Shown: piece by piece, positions 1 to 13,457 of the stretch
How the letters are laid out: each line of letters begins with the position of its first letter
How positions within the stretch are numbered: the stretch's first letter is position 1
NCBI GenBank assembly: GCA_003342895.1
Contig: PTFA01000195.1
Span: forward strand, 434,001-498,000
Direction of reading: 5' to 3'
DNA from: Casuarius casuarius
Taxonomy: Eukaryota > Chordata > Aves > Casuariiformes > Casuariidae
DNA: 64,000 nucleotides
The notes under the pieces: model-generated
The model's database searches: none
What the model was told of the DNA's origin: nothing
The model's input: only the letters and a program-made list of their open reading frames with translations
Position numbers and translations under genes: made by a program

Positions 1-1150
1 AGGCTCTAGGGCTTACAGTGATATAAACAATAATTGTTTTAATTCATCGTGCAAATAGAAAAGAGCTTCTCCAAATGTCTATCAGAATGCTTCCAGGATG
101 AAGTCTATTATCAATATTTATTTCAGCTAAGATTTGTAAGTATTTTAGTAGGTTTGGGTTTTATCTGGGCAACATTTAGTTATCAGTTGCAATAGTTCAT
201 ATGCAAAATATTGTCCATAATATGCATATCAGGCAGCATTAGGGCCTGTTATGAAGAATGTAAGTAAAGCAGTTTGAAAAAAGGATAAACACGAGAAAGA
301 GTTTCTTGGCAAAAAACTACATTTGTGAGGGTTTTTTGTTTTTATTTTTCTGTGCTATACTATATGTTTTTCCTCCACTTATGCAGTTTACCAATAAGAA
401 TGTGACCTAATCATATTTTAGAAACACTGCTATTGGATGATGAGTAAATTGTTTTTGCTAATAAAAGTCATTCCTTCTGCGACTGCTCAGACAAGTGTGT
501 TTGATAAAGTCAGGGTTTTTTTTGTTTTATTACTTAGAAACATGTTTATTTTGTTAGGGAACTCTTACATGGAACTATTCTTAAAACAGTTAATTACAAA
601 TTCAAAAATAACAATTAAATCTTATACTTAATGGAGAAAAGAAATAGCAAAATATTGATCTTTGTCATCTTTCTAAAAATCACATTCAAAAAAGTGAAAA
701 GAATTGGAGGGAATTAAAAAAACTCAGACCAATTGCAATGTCATTCAATACGTACATACTTCAATAGGTATCTAAATAATATCGCTACTAAATACAGTTT
801 AGATCCTCTTTGCTTTTAATTCCATCATAACTATTTACTTTTCATGACATATAGGCTTTAACAATAATTCACTTCATTATAATATTAACATATTATAAAA
901 TGTACTTATTTTACAAACATCTCCAAATATATTTTTTGCAACATTCTCAGATCATACCCTCACCCAAAAGTTGTTTTATTACCATGTGTACAGCACGTAT
1001 ATAAACCTGTCTAATTTATTCAGTCTTCATCAGAAAAAATATAATTTTAGGAACTGATGTAGTTATATTCAGATGTTTTTGAACAATCCAAATTTCTTGT
1101 AAGAATTTTATAGCAATTTCATTTAATTTATTTCAAGAGTAATTTGTATT
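1..1150. other. AT-rich intergenic DNA, no gene seen
   Basis: This stretch is strongly AT-rich and has no ORF with recognisable protein similarity, no splice-flanked exon and no repeat I can name. The only ORF over 60 codons (437-631) has a random-looking hydrophobic composition and is probably chance. Confidence 0.6.
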
Positions 1151-1164
1151 AGAATTAGTTAAAA

Positions 1165-1640
1165 TAACATTTATATCTGTTTGAAAATTCTGTTTCAACT
1201 ATTTTTGATATTATACCAGATTGGAATGATAAAAAATAAGTTTCAGAAAGAAATGGGAATAGAAGGGTTGAATCATCTTTTTTTTCAATCAAAACAAAAT
1301 GTTTTGACAGTTCAAAATGAAACATTGAATCAAAACGTTGATTTGAAATGAAATGTTTCATTTTGAAAAGTTGACTTGAAGCATAAATTTTATATCAAAT
1401 TGGCATCATGAATTAAAATGCCACACAAATTCTACTTTAATTCAAATGCCAATTCAAAAGTAAATAATTAGGTCTGAACTGAGATTTTAAAAGAAATATT
1501 TTATTCTGTTTCAAACTACTGCTTTGGAAAATCAGAAAGATCATCAAAATGGACAGTCCCTACATACAAGTTCGAATGTAATGAAAACTCATTTTTCACA
1601 GGAAAAACGTACAGGCAAACAAACATTTTTCATCAGAACA
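1165..1640. repeat. AT-rich hairpin-forming dispersed element
   Basis: The segment is built from alternating TTTCATTTTGAAA and TTTGAAATGAAA-type words on both strands. It contains a perfect 16-bp inverted repeat: the left arm is 1311-1326, the right arm is 1352-1367, and the spacer is 25 bp. Similar motif-rich patches recur at about 8.4, 15.8, 29.3, 32.7, 44.4, 51.6 and 61.4 kb. I recall such sequences as a dispersed repeat in birds and turtles but cannot name the family. The hairpin layout would fit a MITE-like element, which is inference. The outer limits are approximate. Confidence 0.45.
1311..1367. repeat. Perfect 16-bp inverted repeat (hairpin)
   Basis: The arm TTCAAAATGAAACATT at 1311-1326 is exactly reverse-complementary to 1352-1367, with a 25-bp loop. 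The loop itself contains further TTTGAAATGAAA-type sequence. It lies inside the AT-rich dispersed element. Confidence 0.85.
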
Positions 1641-4600
1641 TTTTATCTCTAGCCTGATTCCTTACAGATCCATCCTGGATGTGTCTGAGGTAGGTTCTCT
1701 GGAGCAAAGATACATTTTTGCCAGAGTTCTTATGGTAATAATGCTCCAGAGAGCTTTGTTTAACAAACAGCTACCTTGCTAAGGAGATCGTTCCTAGACT
1801 ATTGCAAACAGGCTCAGACACCTTAATATCAGAAAAGGAAAAGAAAAAAAAAGGCATACAGTAAGCAATTAAAGAAAAGTGTCAGAAATTATTCAAGTGT
1901 TGGAAGAAAAAAAAAAAGAATGATCTCAACTGTAATGAAAATGTGCAGGTATACAAAAGAAGAAGAATCATTAGACTGGTTCAAGTGACTATAAATCAGA
2001 TCAAAAGGCTCACACTGAGGAAGGACTATTTGTGCTGTATTTTAGGTATCATTATTCAATGGCAGAAATGTGGAAATTCAGGAAACATCATTGCATATGA
2101 AACATATAATTAAATGTAAAGACTTGGATTCATAAAAGAACTGTTCTTATTCTGATCAGCTTGTGTCATGATGGATAAGGAAATAATGTAAAACATTTGG
2201 GAGCCATTGAGTGCTGCAAGCATAGAGGCATTCGTTTGTTCTATTCCTTTTAACATGTAAAAATTGTTTCTTGTGGAAATGCTCAGAGAACCATACTGCT
2301 GGGTTTTTTTAAGAAGTTGCACATATCACCAGATAAATTTGTACTTTCCTAAATCTCTTCCTGACTGAAAATCATTCTTAATTGCAGATCTGTTGTGTAA
2401 GGAATAAAAGCACCCAAGCTTAGGAAAAAAACAAAACAAAACAAAAAAGCAAGAAAACCCCTCTGTGCCACATTACAGATAGTATTTAATCACTCTTTTC
2501 TTTACCTAGCTACTATGATGTTATGATAATTAGGAAATCTATCTCCAATAAGATGGCTATCTAGTATAATGAAGAGGCAGATGTGATCGATAAGGCTGGT
2601 ATATTTGTCTATAGCACACATAGCCATTTTTCTAATATGTAGTGCTCTATCTGTATATTATCCAATTCTGTCTGTAAGATTATTAAGCACAAATAATGAA
2701 GATATTTCTTTGCCCAAGAGGTAAATAGTTTCGGAAAGTTCTTTCTTCATATCAACTTAAATCTGTGCTCCTTTCAAATAAAATTATGGGGGAAAATGCA
2801 GGGGAAATGGCTCACCCATCACTAGCAGTATTACCAAATGAGCTGGGTGTGTGATTTTGGAGAATAATGCCTAAAATGAGGTACAAGGCAGACAATTTAA
2901 CCTCTTTCATTGATAGTGGAACAACCAATGACTAAAATAAGTACATTTTCCCAGGCACCCAATAGGAGTAGTGATAGAAATAAAATAAGGCTCTTTGAGC
3001 TTTAGGGACCCACCTGGATATCAGCACAGAACTTGTAGTTTTTAAATTAATTTTTAAAGCTGCTTCTCCTTTTCCTTTTTTTTTCCTACGGCCATATTCT
3101 AATCTTAATCACCTAATCATCTAATCTTAAGTCAAGAATGTGTTTCTTTTCTTTTTTGCTTTCTTCTTTGCTCTTGTTTTTATTTTTATTGATAGATAAG
3201 GATTTTCTATCAAAACACGCCTATACTGTAGTCTAATGGGGCAACACACCCATACAGACGCACACAAGATAGCTTTAAGCTAGACAGTTCAGACACTAGC
3301 GATAGTACAGTTGCAACAACGTGGAGATGCTTGGCCTAAAAACATTTATCTTCACTAGAGTTCCAGACTGCATTTTTACAGGCTGCACTGAACCCTGGGC
3401 ACTTATGGGTTACTTTTTCGAAGTGATTAATTGGCAATACCCTGACCATGTTTATGTGATCTTCTGTTGTGACTTAGCTGAACTGCTGTTGAAGATGAGA
3501 GTTTTCAGTGCACTAAATTTGGCCTCCACTTATTTGCAAGATCTCTCTATTCTCGAATGTGAGAGGAATAGAGAAGGAATACCACACCATGAAATGGAAG
3601 AACCAATTAATTGCTCTATAATGATAAGTTGCCAAGAAGGAGATGCATCTAGGGGGTCTCTCTTGTATGTATTGGAAAGAAAGAATGAGAACAAGAGAGG
3701 AAAAGAAAGAAAAAGAACAACATAGTGTGTTAATAAAAAGAGGTACAAGCAACTTCTAAAATATTATTGGAGTGACTACTTTTAAATACTAAAATATTAA
3801 AATTGATTGTGGTTTTGAAATAAGTGTATTACTTAGTCCTCTGTGCATTAAAATTAATTTTTCATCTTCTTATCTAAGCAGCTTCCCTATTGGCTTTTGC
3901 TGAGCATTCTTAATATTTTATATGCTTAAGGGAAAAAAAAGCTGCACTTTGACATCTTGGCATTCCTGAGAATGTTTAACTTTATTTTCTCCTCTCTCAG
4001 GCAAAGGATTTTCAAATCATGCATGAAGAAGAGGAAAGAGAAAAAAATAAGTGTAGTCCTGCTGCACTGTTCTGGGTTTTAGTTCCCATATGATTGTGTA
4101 TGCAAGTGTTAAGAGCTCTATTCTTCTCTACATTAATATTTTTCTCTTCTTTGTTTCCCACTATCTCACTCATGTGGCTTGCATCATGCAGTAGCCCCAG
4201 CAATGTTGAGAACATCAATAATTTGATTGTAGCCGAACAATAATAAACGATGAAGCAACTTCATCTGAGCTGGAAGATCTGGCCTTAACCTTTCTCTATT
4301 TACAGCTCTGGAAGGCTTGTATTCAGGAGAATTTAAATCAGCAGAGACATGCCAGTCCTCATGTACTGCAGCGCTGACATAAACATAGCAAAACTGCTGC
4401 TATTAGGAGATAAGTTCTTATTTTGTACCCCTGCTAACAAAAGGTTTTAGTATATCATCATTGGTGCTAAAAGCAGCATAGGCAAATGGCCCTGGATAAG
4501 GCAAACAAGTGCTTAAATCACTGCAGCTTGGTCTTTGCCAGGAAATTAAATATGTAAAACCTTCGATATTATGGTCCGTATATTCACATGCTGAGGCTGT

Positions 4601-7600
4601 ATCATTTGATACAGCAGGGTTTTATGCCCTAAGGGCCACTCTAGGCATTGCAGTTCTTCCAGTAGAACTATGATTTTGTACCTTTCAGCATAAAGTTATA
4701 TGCAGATCTGTGTGTTCTCCTGGAATTGTACAGGTCCCAGGGCCCCAAACCTTGCCTTTGAATTGAAATGTGTAAATCCTCACATGAATACAGATAACCA
4801 GATCTGGACACAGAGGCATGTGTGCATGCTCCTTCTTGCAAGTGTTGCAGGTCTGAACTTGAATATCCTGGCATCTCTTAAGAAAATTTTGAAATAACAC
4901 TGTCTGTACCCTTCCCAGAAAAATGAGAAAACCAGAAGGCTCTCCTTGTCCATGGCTACTTTAGTTTCATCTGCAGTAATTCCCCTTTGTAAGCACTCAG
5001 TACTGTGTGTGGCTGGCAGCTGTGGTAGGATGGAGTGAGGTTAGGAGAACTGACTCAAGAGATCAAAGTTTATATGAATAAAGAGTTTGATTCTTCTCCC
5101 GTGATTTTAAGTGCACAACTGAGTCACCTAGATAGGGAGAATGGCCATCCTAAACACCCCTGTAACTGATGGAGACAGATGAGCTTCTCCATATTTTCGG
5201 AGCCACAGGCCACTGCTTGAAGGGGGTGAATCCAGCTGGGCTCACTACAGTGTGTTTTTACAGCTGTCACAAACTCACTTAGCTCGTCAAGTGAACATCC
5301 AGCAAAGTTATGAACCTCTGCCACTCCTTGCTTGGTTTCACCCCGTGCTCTTGATGTGTGCTCTGGGTTTGTCAGTGTCTAGGGTTTCTGCCCAGCCTTT
5401 CCCCAATGAAAGAAATGGAGCCTTGTCTATTCCAGGGCCACTACATTCCTCCTGCCTTTTCTCTTTTTTTTCCAGAAGCAGCACAATCAGGCATCTCTTA
5501 GGTGCTACCTCTTCACCCTTGAGGTCTGTGGTGAAATTCTCCTTTGTACTGTCATTATACTGCAAGACTTACACTGCTTCCTTGCTCCCTCTCCCCAAAT
5601 CAAAATGTAACTGTGCTCCAAACTATTGCATGAAGTGACATACAAATGAGCCCTCGACCACTCTGTTATTTTTTCTCTTTGGCCAACAAGCAACAGCAGA
5701 GATCTCCTTTTCCTACGAGGTCTCAGTTCACCTGAAGTAACAGGTGTCAGTAGATAGAGTCACCTGCACAACATTCACAGGAACTTAGGGTTTGTTAGAG
5801 GGATGGGGGCTCCTCTGGTCCCCCTTTGGATATATGCAGAAGATACATTGACATATTTTATTCGGAAATCCAAACTTCCATCCTAGTTGTCACTCTGCAT
5901 TTCCCAGGCTTTGTCTACACAGAACTTCTTCAGGGACAAGATAGGTCTGCTTACAAAAGATTGTGCAACTTTTGGCCTTTCCTAATTCAGGTGGTCTGTG
6001 AAAGGTCAATTGCAACAGTAGATGATATAATGCTAGTATTTAGCCATCAAGCATTGAGTTAAGGAGGCCACACGGTTTCAGAAGGGCCAAGAATTTCCAA
6101 TGGTTTTCATATCATGAACCACCTTTAAAATATGAAGCATTTAATTCATATCTCTATTATGTCTGATCTGACTGTGCCAATGCACAATGTGTCCCCTCAA
6201 AATTTCCATGTGTCCATTTTGCCATTATTGACTGTCCAAACTTAGGTTAGTTGCAAATCCTACTTTATCTTGCAGCGATCTTGTTAGAAATCTCACTAGA
6301 AAAGACATCACTCTATAACCTTGTCCTGTCTCCTAGGCATGGGTCCTTAGGATTGAATGCTACCTGAGTTTGCTTTTGAGAACAGTACTTGATATATAGA
6401 AGAGGGCTATCACTGCAACACAGGGCACAGCTGGGCATATACTGTGAAAACTGCTCAAATATTGTAAAATCTATTGAAATCATATTGCACCTGAGATCTC
6501 TAAATCTAACCTCATGGGACTAAATGACTCCATGAAACAGATCTGCTTTTTTTAGCCTAAAACAGTAAAAAATTCCTCCAGTTCTATACATGGTCTAAGC
6601 ACATATGAAGAGGAGAAATAGCTTAATTTCTTTCCTAAAATGTGTCCCAGACTCTAGTTCAAGTGCAGTATTTCTACATAACTAGAGTCTTTTGACTTGC
6701 CCAGCTAAGTTAGCAAGCTAGTTTCCTTATGATCCCTTCATAACAATGGACAAATATCAGTTCAGAGAGATCAGAGATCCAGAAAGCACCTAGATTAGGG
6801 TTTGGCTATAAACTGGTCTCCAAAGATCTCTGTCTGTCACCATTGACTACAGAATAGACTAGGGAGATGAGCCTTATTTATGGATAACAGATAAAAACTC
6901 AAGGCTGATGGAAAATGCAAGTTTTTTTTTTCTTTACTCTAGTACTCTCAGCTTTGTGAATTCAATAGTCTGCTTCGCTCCAGCTTCTCTTTGCATTTTT
7001 TCTTCCTTTTCTTTCAGTGGTTCTTAAATTATACCATTTGGCTCACTCCCCTTTCCAAGAGCTGTTTCTGAAAGCATTTATACTCTTCAGGTCTCCCAGT
7101 ATTCCTCAGTCTCTCCTTGTTCCTGGCCTAGTTCCTTTGGCTGGGCAAGTAAATAGAGGGCATAGAGTAACCCCCTTCTCGTTTTCCTCTGTTTAACATC
7201 TGTCCCTTACAAAGTAAGATCTCACTCATAATGCAAAAAAGACTGCTGGATTCCCTAGAACTAAAAATAACTGTGGAATTATGTATGTTATTAAGATGGT
7301 TTCCATTTAATCCCCATAAAATCCTGAAATTACAGCAATAATTATAGAAGAGATAGAAGCCTCAGCGTGCACATCATCCAAAACAAACTGATATCAACCA
7401 CATGCCTCCAACTATGGATACTTGATGGGTAAAGTCATTTTTCCCCAGAGTCTTCTTGGGCTACATTGATTGTATCACTTTCAATATCTCTTCTGTGGTT
7501 ACAGGCGACTCAAGAGATTTCTCTCTCTAAGTTGCTTAGCTTTGTCAATTCCAATTTATCTCGATATTCTTTTACCTTTTTCCTAGACAACAAAGGTTTG

Positions 7601-8430
7601 TGATCGATAGTAAGCCTCATAAAAGCCCTAGAAGGTATTGCTAACCCTTCTTCCTTGCGTTACCAATTCTCCCCTTGGGTCTGTGGAGCAGCGCTATCAA
7701 ACAGCTTGACTGGTTGGCAGGTACCATCTATACCAGCCATTAACTTGGCTTTCTCATTTTCCTCCTAGCAGTGGCTTTGTTTAATGTGGGTTTCTCTTTT
7801 TTTTTTCTTTTTTCCCCTCACTTTTTCTCTTTATGCCTTTGGAAAAATTAAAAGCTCTCTTTTGATGTCTGGAGAACAGGCCAGTGCAATTTTAACCCTT
7901 GGAGAATACTTTTATTTTTATTCCCACAAAAATTCATATACAGTCTCTCCCTGCTGCATCCATTTGGTTTCAAAAACTCCTTACTTTTTGTTCCTTTCAG
8001 GCTGAAATACTCAAAAGCCTATGGAGAACCAATAGAAAAATTATCCCCTTGAATTCTGTCTGAGTTTGGAATTGCTATGGCTAGCAAATCTTTTCATGAG
8101 CCACATTTATGTTCAGTGCTCCCCAGTGCATTCACTCATTCAAAAAGTTTCAATTTTGGATCAGTTGTAATAGGAATAATAGGAAAATCAAAAAGATGAA
8201 CTCCCTGTGGTATCCACTAGCTTTCATGCACACAAATTTAATTGAGCAGTTCAAACAGTGTTCTGCAAAATGTGGTGCTCTAGAAAATATATGCATGTTA
8301 AATGAAGTTTACATTTCTTAAGCATGCGATCTTGGACTCTTATTTTGGCATTAGTGAATGGGTTACTTTACCATGATACCAGCATGTCAGAAAGTCCACT
8401 TTCTACACTATGGCCTGAACGAGCAGCTGA
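1641..8430. other. Gene-free AT-rich tract
   Basis: No supported gene. The tract holds short A-rich runs (about 1,837-1,856 and 1,906-1,919), an AAAAC-type run at 2,425-2,448, and pyrimidine-rich stretches near 3,060-3,190 and 7,790-7,815. Base composition is somewhat more GC-rich between about 4.2 and 6.0 kb, but no splice-flanked coding exon was found there. The longest ORF (3321-3725, 134 codons) has no recognisable domain and biased chance-like content, so it is not called. Confidence 0.55.
2425..2448. repeat. A-rich (AAAAC)n simple repeat
   Basis: This is a short run of A blocks interrupted by single C residues, about 24 bp long. No element body was recognised upstream, so it may be a simple repeat or the tail of a decayed retroelement. 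Confidence 0.7.
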
Positions 8431-8434
8431 AAAT

Positions 8435-8600
8435 CTGTGTTTGGAATAGAACCAAACAAAAATTTTAGATTTTTCCCTCTCCACAATAGAAAAAGATTAA
8501 GTTATTTCAGATCAAAATACATCATAAAACTATTGAGTTTTGATCAAAATTTTGTTAATTTGACTTTCTCTCAAAAAAAAACTAAATCAAAAGAGAATAA
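8435..8600. repeat. AT-rich dispersed element, second copy (weak)
   Basis: The segment is dense in TTTTGATC, ATCAAAA and CAAAATTTTG words in both orientations, for example ATCAAAA near 8,512 and TTTTGAT near 8,540. It resembles the hairpin element at 1.2-1.6 kb. Similarity is judged by motif only and the boundaries are soft. Confidence 0.3.
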
Positions 8601-9147
8601 CAAGCTTGTTTTGAAATGAATGGAAATGGAACAAGTATTACCCCTTTATCTTCACCCAGAAATAACTTGGAGCTTTTACTTCACACCTACTTCATATGTG
8701 TATGCACATTATGCTCCCACTCCTGCCCTCATTTCACATAAGGCAAGCATTTATGTTACATTTAGTTGGCTTTTATTATTACTACAGAAATATAATTGTG
8801 GGGATAGGGGAAAGGTGGGGAAGAGAAGGGGCTACCACCCACTGTGGTTCGGAGATCCAGTCTGTTTGTTGCATCTCTCCTTTGGGAGATGTATCATACT
8901 GTCTCAGAGACAGAAGGCATGGCAACAAAGGAAATGTTAGTGAGAGGGAGCTGCTGTCCAGCACTGCTGGTGAGATTATTTAGTCCTCTCACATTTAAAA
9001 TGGAAAGTGTAAACCGTTTTCTTTCGCCTGGCCTTAACCACTGATCAATACCGACAGCTTCCTATAAACAATGCAGTCGTCGAAGAAATGCAATCTTCCT
9101 TTTCCCAGAGCAGTTACATCTTATGAAGAAAAAAGAAAAGAGTGAGG

Positions 9148-9174
9148 GTGTGAGTGTGTGTGTGTGCGTGTGTT
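9148..9174. repeat. (GT)n microsatellite
   Basis: This is an imperfect GT/GA dinucleotide run with one GCGT interruption. Confidence 0.85.
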
Positions 9175-11632
9175 TAAGACAAAGAGAAAGAGAGAGATTC
9201 ATTGAGTTCCACTTCATCCAAGGATTGAGGCTATATCAACTTCCCACCATAAAACAAAGGCTAATAAGAAGTTTGTTCTTTCTCCAGTCACTGGCAATCA
9301 GCACAATTATTTGAGGTCCTCTTTTGTCCTGCCTCTCTTCCTGTGACCTATGGGTCTGATCTTGCAAGGTGTTGGCTGTCCTCCAAGCCCAGTGGCTGCA
9401 GTCAGAACTGTCGGTCCTTAAATCTCCAGAGAAGTTCTTAGCACTTTGGGCACTTGGCTCTCATTTACCAGTTTGTGCTTTAGTAAACAGGCTGGGAATG
9501 GGCCCTGAGAAGTGACAAGCACTGACACCTTCATTAGCAAGATGTAGGTTGGCTGAAAGCCATCGGTGATAACATGCAGGCAGGCACATATACATACATT
9601 TTTCATGGCTCTAAAATACATTTTCATTCTACATAAACTGAGACCTTCTGAAATTTTCTTTTAATGGAGATCTGTGGAAAAAGAGATAGACAAGGCTTTT
9701 ATGTAAGAAAGAGTTCCCAGTAACTTCAACCCCTGAACTGCTTAGGCTAGCTCCATATTAGTAAAATGTACAGGGTGAGGACAGAAGTTTGAGCACTGGC
9801 CCATGACTGTCTATTCAGGTCAGTTGTTAGCATGTTCCTTAGTGTTTGGCCCATGACGCCTAGCGCTCTGCCATACAGTGCCCAGGGATGAGTCAGGGAG
9901 AGGATGAGTCAGCAACTGGTCCTAATAGCATGGATGAAACTTAGAGCCACTTGAATCGCTATTTGTTTTATGCAGCTCTTAGTCACATGGCTATCTTGGA
10001 ACTGTATTTTCCTCATTGTTTTTTCCTGACTTTAGACCTGATAAACTTTCTCACCCAAAATTCCCAAATGACTTCAGTGAATATTCCCAGCAGCCTGCAG
10101 CTAAAGCTACCAATCATCTGTGGTTATCCAGAAAGAAATAGGTGTACACTGCATATTGAGTAAGTTAGATCCTTTCAGGAGCTCTGTAGCCATTCCTAGG
10201 ATTTCCATATATCTGGAAATCATGGAAAAAAGGTCAAAACTCTGGGATGTTACCAGGCCAACATTCTTGTACAGCAAAAGGACAGACCCAAGGAAACCTC
10301 AATGTCTGAGACATCCTTAAGTAAAACATCTGATAAATGACTAAGAAAAAAAGCTTTTACATCCTTCCAAAAAGCAGGGACTGTGCTGAAAGCAGTTGTT
10401 CAGGAAGTCTTGCATTGAATTCACAGAGTATGCTGGTATTCATGCAATTTTGTTGCTGACGTTTCAGCTGGGATGACTCATTGGTTGTTTTGCACAAATG
10501 TAATTACACACCTTACAGAAGAGTTAAGAATTAGGAACCCATTTCCAAGTTCTATATTGATTCTCATTTTGTTAATTATTCTATTAACTAGGGTTAAAAT
10601 TATAAAACAAATGAGTATCACTTTTTGCTTTAGGAGTTAAAAGTGAAGCGTAGGAATCCGATATCTAGAGATGATTATTTCTTTTCACTGACTATAGTAG
10701 AAGCCAGAGGGTGAGTATATTGATAATTTAGGTAGTTCAGTTAGCTGCCAAAAGTCAGATGGAAGGAATTGTTATTCAGCTCTGACTAAAGTCTACTGGG
10801 AAAAGAGCATCTAATACCTTGCAGGGTCACTCTCATAAGTCATGAGAAGGGAGATAGAGCCAAGGAAGTTGGGTTACTTCACTCCAAGCCACTTTTGTTG
10901 CTCCCTAGTGGGAAGAGAAAATGTCTTTGTATGCCACTGAAGAGCTAGTGGCTTTTTTTTTTTTACCAATAAAGACACGAATAAAATAGAGGTATCCAGG
11001 ATAGGTGCTTGGATTCTGTTATCAGTGGGAAATTCCAATAACTGGTTAACTGTCCAATCAAATGTGAATTTGCCACAGGGAAAAGCTGCCGATCACTAAA
11101 CTCTGCACACGAAATTATTGTATGGTTTTTGTTTTGTTAGATTTTTTCCCTCAAATTTCACTTAAGACCCAAATCTGATATATATTCTTCCCCCTCAAAA
11201 GGGACAAGATAATGAGGGCAAACGTATTAGACATTAATAGTAAGAGGGATCCTGTTTTCAGAAGCTAAAACCAGCACTGCTTCTCCACTCACAGAACTGT
11301 GCACACACCCCAGGGGGGCTGGCAGCCTGAACATTAATGCATTATGTTGGTGTTACAGGTTCCAGGTTTTGGTCCTTTCATAGAAAGTGGGGATTCAGTC
11401 CGGAGTTCCCTGCTTCCTCCTGAATACAATTACGTTTGTTCTGATCTAGATGTTCCTAACTACTCTTTGAATGAGGCCAGCTTCAGTAGCCATGTTTAGA
11501 GAAGCAGCTCTGGATCCAGCTTCAAAGATGAAAGTACCAAGGGAAAACCCACTCTGAGACTCCTATCAGAGTTTAGGCAGGATCTAGACAACACTAAGCA
11601 TCACAAAGTAGATGTCTTAAGCTCAATTTGAC

Positions 11633-11668
11633 AAAAAAAAAAAAAAAACAAAAAAAAAAAACAAAAAA
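11633..11668. repeat. A-rich tract followed by C run
   Basis: About 36 bp consist of three A blocks broken by single C residues and are followed directly by a run of C. It could be the poly(A) tail of an old retroposon on the plus strand, but no source gene or SINE body is recognisable upstream, so simple repeat is the safer call. Confidence 0.75.
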
Positions 11669-12061
11669 CCCCCCCTACCTTAGGCCATGAGATACAAACC
11701 AGACCAGACAGCTCTGGAGCCAAGTTTTTTAGGATCCCAGAAAAAGCTAACGACTACTAGCTACCTAAGTTTCACCCTGGAGCTAGTTCTTAGTGCTAGT
11801 ACGTTAGATATGTAGGGGCAGTGAGTAGCAAAGAGTTTGGGGATGGCAATGGTAATGCAACATGAGATTGTGATTTACAGGAAAACAAACGATTTTTCTC
11901 CCCTGATTGGAGGATGTCTATTTGCCTTTTGCAATTTGATCTTAATTTATTGTGATAGCTGGAAGTGGAGATAACAGAAAAACATTTTGGCTTGTTCACT
12001 AACTAATGAAAAATACAATCCAGCATAAAGCCAGGTCATTTTGTTTTGGGATAATCCAGGA

Positions 12062-12107
12062 CTCCCCTCCCCTCCCCTCCCCTCCCCTTCCCTCTCCTCT
12101 CCTCTCC
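12062..12107. repeat. (CCCCT)n pyrimidine tract
   Basis: Tandem CCCCT units pass into CTCTC units, giving about 45 bp with an all-pyrimidine plus strand. Such mirror-like tracts can form triplex DNA and are length-unstable. An open frame across it is a low-complexity artefact. Confidence 0.9.
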
Positions 12108-13400
12108 GTGTGCTGAGAAGTCAGCAAAAAGTGCTGATTTCTGCTGCAGCTGTTCTCATGAAGTTCTATGGCAGCAATCCCGAATTTGTTACACCAGTTC
12201 TAAAATTTAAAGATTGCATCTGGAAAAGCATGCTCAAGGAACTTATCTAGGGCACCATCCTCTTAAAAGTTAACTTTATTGTGTCCAATGAATGAAATAC
12301 TGAACAGCAGGTATATTATTTTTAAAAGGGATATAAAACAATAGTGCAGCACTGCCTGATTATATTACAGTATCTATCTTCTCATGTATCAGCAAAAACT
12401 AGCACTGAAGTATACCTAATTATCATATTTACAGTGGTACAGGTAGTAAAACAGTTATGTTTTGCATTGCTCAGGATGTTCAGGGTTGAAATAGATAAAC
12501 TATGTGGGAGATTAGTAATAGGTAATTATTCTCTACTTACATATTCAGCTTCATATTTCTAAATTAAGGTAAGTGGAAAAAGCTTATAAAATATTCAGGG
12601 CTCTTTTATCTTTCCTCCTCCCTCTTATTAGAAACTGTGCATGAATTTGCATAGAATAAACTGAGCCCATAAATCATAGCAGAAACTGCAAGAACGCTCT
12701 TTGTAAGTTATAATTTAAGGTTAACTGTAGCACATTTTGCTTACTGTATTATTAATGACTTTAGTTCACTCATGACAAGATTACATATTAAAAATTGTTG
12801 GTAGACAAAACTCCAGTTCATAATCAATTTGCTTCCAGACCTTAGAAAGCCACTCACTATGTTCTCATGGTGGTTCCAAAGAAGAGACCATCAGGGAGAA
12901 AGTTTAACAGGCAATATGTTACCTTGGCCTTATTCTTCAATAGCTTTCTGCTGCAGCTGTTCAAAAGGTTTAGGTGCAAGGCCTTGCATGGAGTTTGAGC
13001 TGTGTTCACATTATACATGGCAGGCTTGGAAATTCACACTTGACCTATTCCATTCTGTGGTCTGGGAATTACAGCTATACCTCATACACGACAAAATGTG
13101 AGCAGAGACACCTGGAGAACTTCAGAACAGAAACCATAGTACCTGCCTCATACCTGCATGATTCTCTGCTCTGGCTAATGAGAAGCATTGAATGACAACA
13201 TGGCTGTACTGAATTAGTATCTTCATATGACTCTAACTCTGTTATAGATTAATAGGCAGTCAATGTTAAAAGGAATCTGAATCTGCTGGGCTCTGAGACT
13301 CGCAGTCGAGTTTGGGACTCCATTACTGTCCTCTACAGCTATGCTGTGGTCCCCAGACCCTAGGCTCAGCCAGTAGTGAGAATGTGCATGTGTCTCCAGT

Positions 13401-13457
13401 ACACACACACACACACGCGCGCGCACACACATACACACACGCACACACACACACAAC
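13401..13457. repeat. (AC)n/(CG)n microsatellite
   Basis: A compound AC repeat with an internal CGCGCG block and ACAT interruptions. Alternating purine-pyrimidine sequence of this type can adopt Z-DNA. It explains the His/Thr- and Val/Cys-rich ORFs on both strands here. Confidence 0.9.

Noticed and set aside
3321..3725. 134-codon ORF
   Set aside because: No domain, no homology recognised, and overlapping ORFs on the other strand. Composition fits chance.
5826..6062. Small ORF in a GC-richer patch at 4.2-6.1 kb
   Set aside because: Neither this nor its neighbours has domain-like residues or shared exon borders. The patch is only mildly GC-richer.
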